Positions 14,042-18,163 of a DNA stretch of 18,163 nucleotides are shown piece by piece; the first letter of the stretch is position 1, and each line of letters opens with the position of its first letter. Origin of the DNA: Hydrogenophaga sp. (GTDB lineage Bacteria; Pseudomonadota; Gammaproteobacteria; Burkholderiales; Burkholderiaceae_C). The position numbers and the translations under genes were made by a program. The notes under the pieces were generated by a model. The model worked only from the letters and a program-made list of their open reading frames with translations. It made no database searches and was not told the origin of the DNA. Where the stretch lies: positions 1 to 18,163 of the forward strand of contig JAGXRS010000461.1 of the NCBI GenBank assembly GCA_018335615.1. Direction: 5' to 3'.

Positions 14042-14913
14042 ATGACAGCTTACCCTCTGGCGGGGACCCACCGTTTCGCCAAACTGGGCCCTGCCTTGCG
14101 CACCGCGCGGCGTCCCACGCCCCTGCCCGCCCCCTGCGGGGAGGGCCAGAGCCTGGCGCTGGCGCGTGAGATGGGCTTCTACCCCGACGGGTTACAAGGC
14201 GACGAGGCCTTGCAAACTTTTACCGGCCACCAGCTGCTGCCCGGCATGCGTCCGCTGGCCAGCGTCTACAGTGCCCACCAGTTCGGACACGGGGCGGCAC
14301 AGCTCGGCGATGGCCGCACCCTCCTGCTCGGCGATCTCGTGACGGTCTCAGGACCGCGGGACATTCAGCGCAAGGGTGCCGGGCGCACGCCTTATTCGCA
14401 CATGGGCGACGGTCGTGCCGTGCTGCGCAGCGCCATCCGCGAATTCCTGTGCAGCGACGCCGGGCACGCGCGGGGCATTCCCACCAGCCAGGCGCCTGGC
14501 ATCACCGGTTCGGACGCGCCGGTGCGCCGCGAAGAGATCCAAACCGCGGCGGTGGTCACGCGGGTGGCGCCCGGTTTCACCCGCTTCGGCCATGTCGGGC
14601 ACGTCTCGTGCAGCGGCCTGCCTGGCGAGCTGAACGCCGTGGACTGCCCCATCTTCTGGCGGCGCCTGAGCCGCGCCGTGGCGGGCTGTGACGCGGCCGC
14701 CACACGGGCGATCATGCTGCGCCGCAACCCGTGGGTGGTGGGTCCTGCGCCACCACCCGGGCGAAGCGGCGATCCAGCGCGCCAGGGACCCGTCGGGCCT
14801 GGCGCGGCTGCAGGCCGCGCTGCCCCCCTTTCGATCACCGCCCGGGCGAAGAGGACCTGGCCAACTTCCCGCCCGACCGGGACGCCCGGATTGAAATAAG
14901 CTGCTCGTCTTGA
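14042..14913 (+). pseudogene. selO: selO (YdiU) protein adenylyltransferase, decayed: core deleted and frameshifted
   Basis: SelO proteins are kinase-fold enzymes of roughly 480-500 residues that transfer AMP to protein hydroxyls. Here the N-terminal third is recognisable: PLASVYSAHQFGHGAAQLGDGR (71-92), IQRKGAGRTPYSHMGDGRAV (108-127), SAIREFLCSDA (130-140) and AAVVTRVAPGFTRFGH (169-184). After about residue 190 the family core is gone, including the metal-binding HGVMNTDN and DYGPFGFLD regions. Short remnants follow: VDCPIFWRRLS (near 14639-14671) and IMLRRNPWVV (near 14711-14740). The frame then shifts to VLRHHPGEAAIQRARDPSGL, and shifts again near a C/T run at 14822-14831 to PFDHRPGEEDLANFPPDRDA, ending in the hallmark IEISCSS and TGA. 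Several normally invariant positions are also changed (QLKGAG to QRKGAG, YSRMGDG to YSHMGDG). It lies directly before msrB, a usual neighbour. Confidence 0.9.
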
Positions 14914-14968
14914 GACGCCGAACCCCGCACCGCGCGGCGGCAGCCCCCCACACCGACAGGAGACCCCG

Positions 14969-15403
14969 ATGAACTTCCCGATCCAGAAAACCGACGCCGA
15001 GTGGCAGGCATTGCTCGCCAGCAAAGGCGCCGAGCCCCGCGCCTTCGACGTCACCCGCCGCGCCGCCACCGAGCGCCCTTACAGCGGCAAATACGAAGAG
15101 GTCTGGGCCGACGGCAGCTACCACTGCATCTGCTGCGGCAACCATTTGTTCGACGCCGGCACGAAGTTCGACGCCGGTTGCGGCTGGCCCAGCTTCTGGA
15201 AAGCCGTGCCCGGCGCGATCACCGAGATCACCGACCGCACGCACGGCATGGTGCGCGTGGAAACCGTCTGCAGCCAGTGCGGCGCGCACCTGGGCCATGT
15301 GTTCGAGGACGGACCGGCACCCAGCGGCCTGCGCTACTGCATGAACTCGGCCTCCCTGGAACTGCAGGCCACCGACAGCACCCCGTCCCAGGACACCCCA
15401 TGA
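14969..15403 (+). CDS. msrB: Peptide-methionine (R)-S-oxide reductase MsrB
   Basis: A 144-residue cytoplasmic repair enzyme that reduces methionine-R-sulfoxide in proteins. It has the zinc-site cysteine pairs Cys53/Cys56 (HCICCGNHLF) and Cys101/Cys104 (VCSQCGAHLGHVF). GCGWPSFWKAV (70-80, Cys71) is present, and catalytic Cys124 lies in RYCMNSASLEL. Length and motif order are those of a complete single-domain, zinc-containing MsrB without a signal peptide. AGGAGA lies a few bases before the ATG at 14969. The TGA overlaps the cysK ATG as ATGA, so the two are co-translated. It follows the selO remnant by 55 bp; in related genomes SelO and MsrB are often neighbours, both linked to redox stress. 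Confidence 0.97.
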   Translation: MNFPIQKTDAEWQALLASKGAEPRAFDVTRRAATERPYSGKYEEVWADGSYHCICCGNHLFDAGTKFDAGCGWPSFWKAVPGAITEITDRTHGMVRVETVCSQCGAHLGHVFEDGPAPSGLRYCMNSASLELQATDSTPSQDTP

Positions 15404-16320
15404 AAGCCGACAACATCCTCCAGACCATCGGCCACACGCCGCATGTGCGCATCCAGCGCCTGTTCGCCCCCGCCACGCAGACGGTGTGGATCAAGTCCGA
15501 GCGCAGCAACCCCGGCGGCTCCATCAAGGACCGCATCGCCCTGGCCATGGTGGAAGACGCCGAAGCCAGCGGCGCGCTGCAGCCCGGCGGCACCATCGTC
15601 GAGCCCACCTCGGGCAACACCGGCATTGGCCTGGCGATGGTGGCCGCCGTCAAGGGCTACAAGCTCATTCTGGTGATGCCCGACAGCATGAGCATCGAGC
15701 GCCGCCGCCTCATGCTGGCCTACGGCGCCTCGTTCGACCTCACGCCGCGCGAGAAGGGCATGAAGGGATCGATTGCCCGCGCCGAAGAGATCGTGGCCGC
15801 CACGCCCGGCGCCTGGATGCCGCAGCAGTTCAACAACCCGGCCAACACGGCCATCCACGAGCAGACCACCGCGGCCGAGATCGCCGCCGACTTCCCCGAC
15901 GGGGTGGACGTGCTCATCACCGGCGTGGGCACCGGCGGGCACATCAGCGGCTGCGCGCGCGTGCTCAAGGCCCTGTGGCCGAAGCTGAAGGTGTACGCGG
16001 TGGAGCCGGTGGCCTCACCGGTCATTTCCGGCGGCAGCCCGGCGCCCCACCCCATCCAGGGCATCGGCGCGGGTTTCGTCCCGGGCAACCTCGACACCGC
16101 CCTGCTCGACGGCGTGATCCAGGTCGACGCCGAACCGGCGCGCGAGATGGCGCGCCGTTGCGCGCGCGAAGAAGGCATGCTGGTGGGCATTTCCTCGGGC
16201 GCCACACTGGCCGCCATCGCCCAGAAACTGCCTGATCTGGCGCCCGACGCCGTGGTGCTGGGCTTCAACTACGACACGGGCGAACGCTACCTGTCGGTCG
16301 ACGGCTTCCTGCCGGCATGA
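15400..16320 (+). CDS. cysK: Cysteine synthase A (O-acetylserine sulfhydrylase)
   Basis: A 306-residue PLP enzyme that makes cysteine from O-acetylserine and sulfide. PLP Lys43 lies in SNPGGSIKDR (36-45); the substrate loop TSGNTG is at 70-75; the phosphate cup GVGTGGHISG is at 175-184; GIGAGFVPGNLD (221-232) and GISSGA (263-268) follow. The NPGGSIKDR form and GFVPGNLD favour CysK over CysM. The open frame extends upstream to 15001 through msrB, but homology starts at MKADNILQTIGHTPHV. The ATG at 15400 overlaps the msrB stop and has AGGA seven bases upstream. Coupling to msrB ties cysteine supply to methionine-oxidation repair. It ends at TGA 16318-16320. Confidence 0.96.
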   Translation: MKADNILQTIGHTPHVRIQRLFAPATQTVWIKSERSNPGGSIKDRIALAMVEDAEASGALQPGGTIVEPTSGNTGIGLAMVAAVKGYKLILVMPDSMSIERRRLMLAYGASFDLTPREKGMKGSIARAEEIVAATPGAWMPQQFNNPANTAIHEQTTAAEIAADFPDGVDVLITGVGTGGHISGCARVLKALWPKLKVYAVEPVASPVISGGSPAPHPIQGIGAGFVPGNLDTALLDGVIQVDAEPAREMARRCAREEGMLVGISSGATLAAIAQKLPDLAPDAVVLGFNYDTGERYLSVDGFLPA

Positions 16321-16349
16321 AGAAGCACCCCCCGCGCCGCTTCGCGTCA

Positions 16350-16365
16350 CCCCCCACAAGGGGGG
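16350..16365. other. GC-rich hairpin between cysK and the oxidoreductase gene
   Basis: CCCCCC (16350-16355) and GGGGGG (16360-16365) flank ACAA and form a six-pair stem. A second small stem, CTGGC-AAA-GCCAG, lies at 16379-16391. Neither is followed by a T-run. The 139-bp gap (16321-16459) otherwise shows no gene. It may act as a partial terminator or be a C/G-run intergenic repeat. Confidence 0.4.
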
Positions 16366-16459
16366 CGGCACTGGCCGTCTGGCAAAGCCAGCCCGGCGGT
16401 GCCCTGGGCTGGAGCGGCTTCGTGCGTGACAGGCCGCGCTTCGGCGCCGTGGAGAACCG

Positions 16460-17497
16460 ATGATGAAAGCACTGAACAACATTCCCCTGTCCATGCTCGA
16501 CCTGGTGGCCGTGCGCGAAGGCCGCAGCGTGGCCGACGCGCTGGCCGTGGCCCTGCGCACCGCGCAGCATGCCGAGTCGCTCGGCTTCAAGCGCTACTGG
16601 CTGGCCGAGCACCACAACATGAGCGGCATCGCCAGCTCGGCCACCGCCGTGCTGGTGGGCCACATCGCGGGCGGCACGCAGCGCATCCGCGTGGGCTCGG
16701 GTGGCGTGATGCTGCCCAACCACGCGCCGCTGGTGGTGGCCGAGGCCTTCGGCACCCTGGCCGAGCTGTACCCGGGCCGCATCGACCTGGGCCTGGGCCG
16801 CGCGCCCGGCACCGACCCGCTGACCATGCGCGCCCTGCGCCGCGACCGGGTGGAGACGGAAGCCGACTTCCCGCGCGACGTGGCCGAACTCCAGCAGCTG
16901 CTGGGGCCACCGCAGCCCGGCCAGCGGCTGATCGCCATGCCCGGTGCGGGCACCAACGTGCCGATCTGGCTGCTGGGCTCCAGTCTGTTTTCGGCGCAAC
17001 TGGCGGCACAGCGCGGCCTGCCCTACGCCTTTGCTTCACACTTCGCGCCACGCCTGCTGCTGCAGGCGCTGGACCTGTACCGCAGCCAGTTCCGCCCCTC
17101 GGCCACGCTCGACAAGCCCTACGCCATCGTCGGCGTGCCGCTGATCGCAGCGCCCACCGACGAGGAAGCCGAGTACCTGGCCAGCAGCACCTACCAGCGG
17201 GTGCTGGGCATCCTCACCGGGCGCCGCGGGCAACTGCCGCCGCCGGTGCACGGTTTCATGCAGCACTTGCACACCCAGGAGCGCGCCGCCATCACCGACT
17301 TCCTGGCCGCCGCGGTGATCGGCGGGCCGGACACGGTGCGCGAACGCGCCGCCCTGCTGGCGGAGGCCACCGAGGCGGACGAGTTCATGCTGGTGAGCGA
17401 CGTGTACGAGCCCGAGCTGCGGCTGCGCTCGCTGAGCATTGCGGCCGAGGCCCTGGCCGGCACCCCACCAGGGGCGCACTCGGAGCCGACGCACTGA
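16460..17497 (+). CDS. LLM-class flavin-dependent oxidoreductase (luciferase-like, YhbW/MsnO8-type)
   Basis: A 345-residue TIM-barrel protein of the bacterial luciferase-like monooxygenase superfamily, which uses reduced flavin from a separate reductase. It opens with IPLSMLDLVAVREGRSVADAL, then RYWLAEHHNMSGIASSATAV (45-64, the typical AEHH segment), IRVGSGGVMLPNHAPLVVAEAFGTL, and YPGRIDLGLGRAPGTDP. The C-terminal part has VIGGPDTVRERAALLAEATEADEFMLVSDVY. The start is ATGATG at 16460, with GGAG five bases upstream. Its substrate cannot be told. Because it lies 139 bp after cysK with a hairpin between, co-transcription is possible but unproven. The neighbourhood allows, but does not prove, a role in sulfur compound oxidation. 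Confidence 0.9.
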   Translation: MMKALNNIPLSMLDLVAVREGRSVADALAVALRTAQHAESLGFKRYWLAEHHNMSGIASSATAVLVGHIAGGTQRIRVGSGGVMLPNHAPLVVAEAFGTLAELYPGRIDLGLGRAPGTDPLTMRALRRDRVETEADFPRDVAELQQLLGPPQPGQRLIAMPGAGTNVPIWLLGSSLFSAQLAAQRGLPYAFASHFAPRLLLQALDLYRSQFRPSATLDKPYAIVGVPLIAAPTDEEAEYLASSTYQRVLGILTGRRGQLPPPVHGFMQHLHTQERAAITDFLAAAVIGGPDTVRERAALLAEATEADEFMLVSDVYEPELRLRSLSIAAEALAGTPPGAHSEPTH

Positions 17498-17514
17498 TTC
17501 GGCGTGTTGACACA

Positions 17515-17548
17515 GCGGGCGGTGGTGCGGGGCTCACGCAGCGCCCGC
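17515..17548. terminator. Possible bidirectional stem-loop between convergent genes
   Basis: GCGGGCG (17515-17521) pairs with CGCCCGC (17542-17548), and TGCG can pair with CGCA inside the loop. It lies in the 82-bp gap between the convergent oxidoreductase and DUF697-like genes, where a shared terminator is expected. There is no T-run, so this is tentative. Confidence 0.3.
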
Positions 17549-17579
17549 CGCCCCTTGCTGACGCGGCGGTCATGCGCTC

Positions 17580-18163
17580 TCAGCCCCCCCGCACCATCGC
17601 GAGCACCTGGCCCGCGTCCAGGGTCTGGGCCTTTTGCTGGATCTGCGGCAGGTACTGCGCCTGCATCTGCTTGGCTGGACCCAGCAGGCCCTGAAACGTC
17701 TCCTGCAGCAGTGCCGTACTCATCACGCGCCCACCCGCGTAGTAGCGTTTGGCCACCTGGCCGAGCGCATACGTGGTGGCAAACGAAAAAGCCATGCCCG
17801 TGGCCGCCCCGCCCATGCGGCCCATGGTGCGCCCGGCGGCTTTGCCCAGCAGGCCGCCCAGCAGCTTGCGGCCGAACTGCTCCAGGTACTGCGAGGTCAG
17901 CCCCACGCCCACCGCTGCGATGAATTCCCGGATATGGTCCTGGTCCAGTTCCACGCCATGCGCCTTGCCAATGCCGTAGACCATCTTCACCTGCAGTGGA
18001 ATGATGGCCATGGACGCCCACGACTGGGGCAACAACTCCAGCGCGCCGTTCAGCAGCGCGTGGTTCAAGATCGACTTGTCGAGCTCGGCGTCACCCGCTG
18101 CATGGGCCGGCTGTGCAGCCGCTGGCGGCCGCTGCGCAGCGGCCGCGGCTGGCACAGCGACGA
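17580..18163 (-). CDS. DUF697-like membrane-associated protein, 5' part beyond the window
   Basis: The frame is open from the right edge to a TGA at 17580-17582. An Ala/Pro/Gln-rich stretch (PAAAAAQRPPAAAQPAHAAG) leads into IIPLQVKMVYGIGKAHGVEL and then GLLGKAAGRTMGRMGGAATG, FSFATTYALGQVAKRYYAGG and a final amphipathic tail. The order (Leu/Ile-Pro-x-Gln-x-Lys-Met-Val-Tyr-x-Ile-Gly-Lys, glycine-rich hydrophobic helix, TTYALGxVAxRYY) is that of DUF697/YcjF-like domains, often fused to or beside GTPases. A GTG at 18155 could be a start, but no ribosome-binding site can be judged and the frame continues past the edge, so I treat the gene as partial. Biochemical role unknown. Confidence 0.8.
   Translation of the reverse strand, partial: VAVPAAAAAQRPPAAAQPAHAAGDAELDKSILNHALLNGALELLPQSWASMAIIPLQVKMVYGIGKAHGVELDQDHIREFIAAVGVGLTSQYLEQFGRKLLGGLLGKAAGRTMGRMGGAATGMAFSFATTYALGQVAKRYYAGGRVMSTALLQETFQGLLGPAKQMQAQYLPQIQQKAQTLDAGQVLAMVRGG
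18125..18146. repeat. Perfect 22-bp palindrome inside coding DNA
   Basis: Bases 18125-18146 equal their own reverse complement: GCGGCCGCTGC followed by GCAGCGGCCGC. It encodes part of the Ala/Pro/Gln-rich segment of the DUF697-like protein. It may be a by-product of GC-rich alanine codons. Confidence 0.6.

Noticed and set aside
14730..14832. selO frameshifts explained purely as sequencing errors
   Set aside because: Single-base errors could explain the two frame changes but not the missing catalytic core or the altered invariant residues in the N-terminal part.
14042..14913. A novel short SelO-derived protein of about 286 residues
   Set aside because: The first frame stays open to 14899, but beyond the conserved part it reads into out-of-frame Pro/Arg/Gly-rich sequence, while the true SelO C-terminus lies in another frame. 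Decay is the simpler reading.
14348..15298. Minus-strand open frame of 316 codons
   Set aside because: It is antisense to the selO remnant and msrB and shows no domain; it stays open because of base composition.
15001..15399. N-terminal extension of cysK to 439 residues
   Set aside because: The upstream part is an Arg-rich shadow of msrB; cysteine synthase homology begins at the ATG at 15400.

Overview
The window is high-GC DNA with tightly packed genes. Protein content and gene order look like a betaproteobacterium of the order Burkholderiales, most likely family Comamonadaceae (Hydrogenophaga/Acidovorax-like). This placement comes from recognising families and codon style, not from a search. 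No rRNA, tRNA, CRISPR array, insertion sequence or phage gene was seen.

Region 1 (1-5284, minus strand) is a fatty-acid-type beta-oxidation operon. In transcription order it holds a bifunctional enoyl-CoA hydratase/3-hydroxyacyl-CoA dehydrogenase, a thiolase, a PaaI-like hotdog thioesterase and an acyl-CoA dehydrogenase cut by the left edge. The gaps are only 23-40 bp. A dyad operator and a plausible promoter lie just upstream of the first gene.

Region 2 (5379-13935, minus strand) is a seven-gene uptake and activation cluster. In transcription order it holds an AMP-forming acyl-CoA synthetase, a LivK-type periplasmic binding protein, a second paralogous binding protein, then LivH-, LivM-, LivG- and LivF-like transporter subunits. 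The synthetase overlaps the first binding-protein gene by one base, and both binding-protein genes are followed by structured intergenic DNA. The synthetase gene carries the same GAAC-N4-GTTC dyad and nearly the same ribosome-binding leader as the beta-oxidation operon. I infer one co-regulated module: import of a carboxylic acid, CoA activation, then beta-oxidation. The substrate is unknown and is probably not leucine. No regulator gene is in view.

Region 3 (14042-17497, plus strand) begins with a decayed selO (protein AMPylator) pseudogene. It is followed by intact msrB (methionine sulfoxide reductase), cysK (cysteine synthase, ATGA overlap with msrB) and a luciferase-like flavin oxidoreductase: a redox and sulfur-amino-acid cluster that has lost its SelO.

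Region 4 (17580-18163, minus strand) is the C-terminal part of a DUF697-like membrane-associated protein that runs off the right edge.

The points most worth a second look are the shared operator and leader, the LivF-like ATPase with arginine in place of the Walker A lysine, the paired binding proteins, the selO decay, and several strong inverted repeats between the transporter genes.
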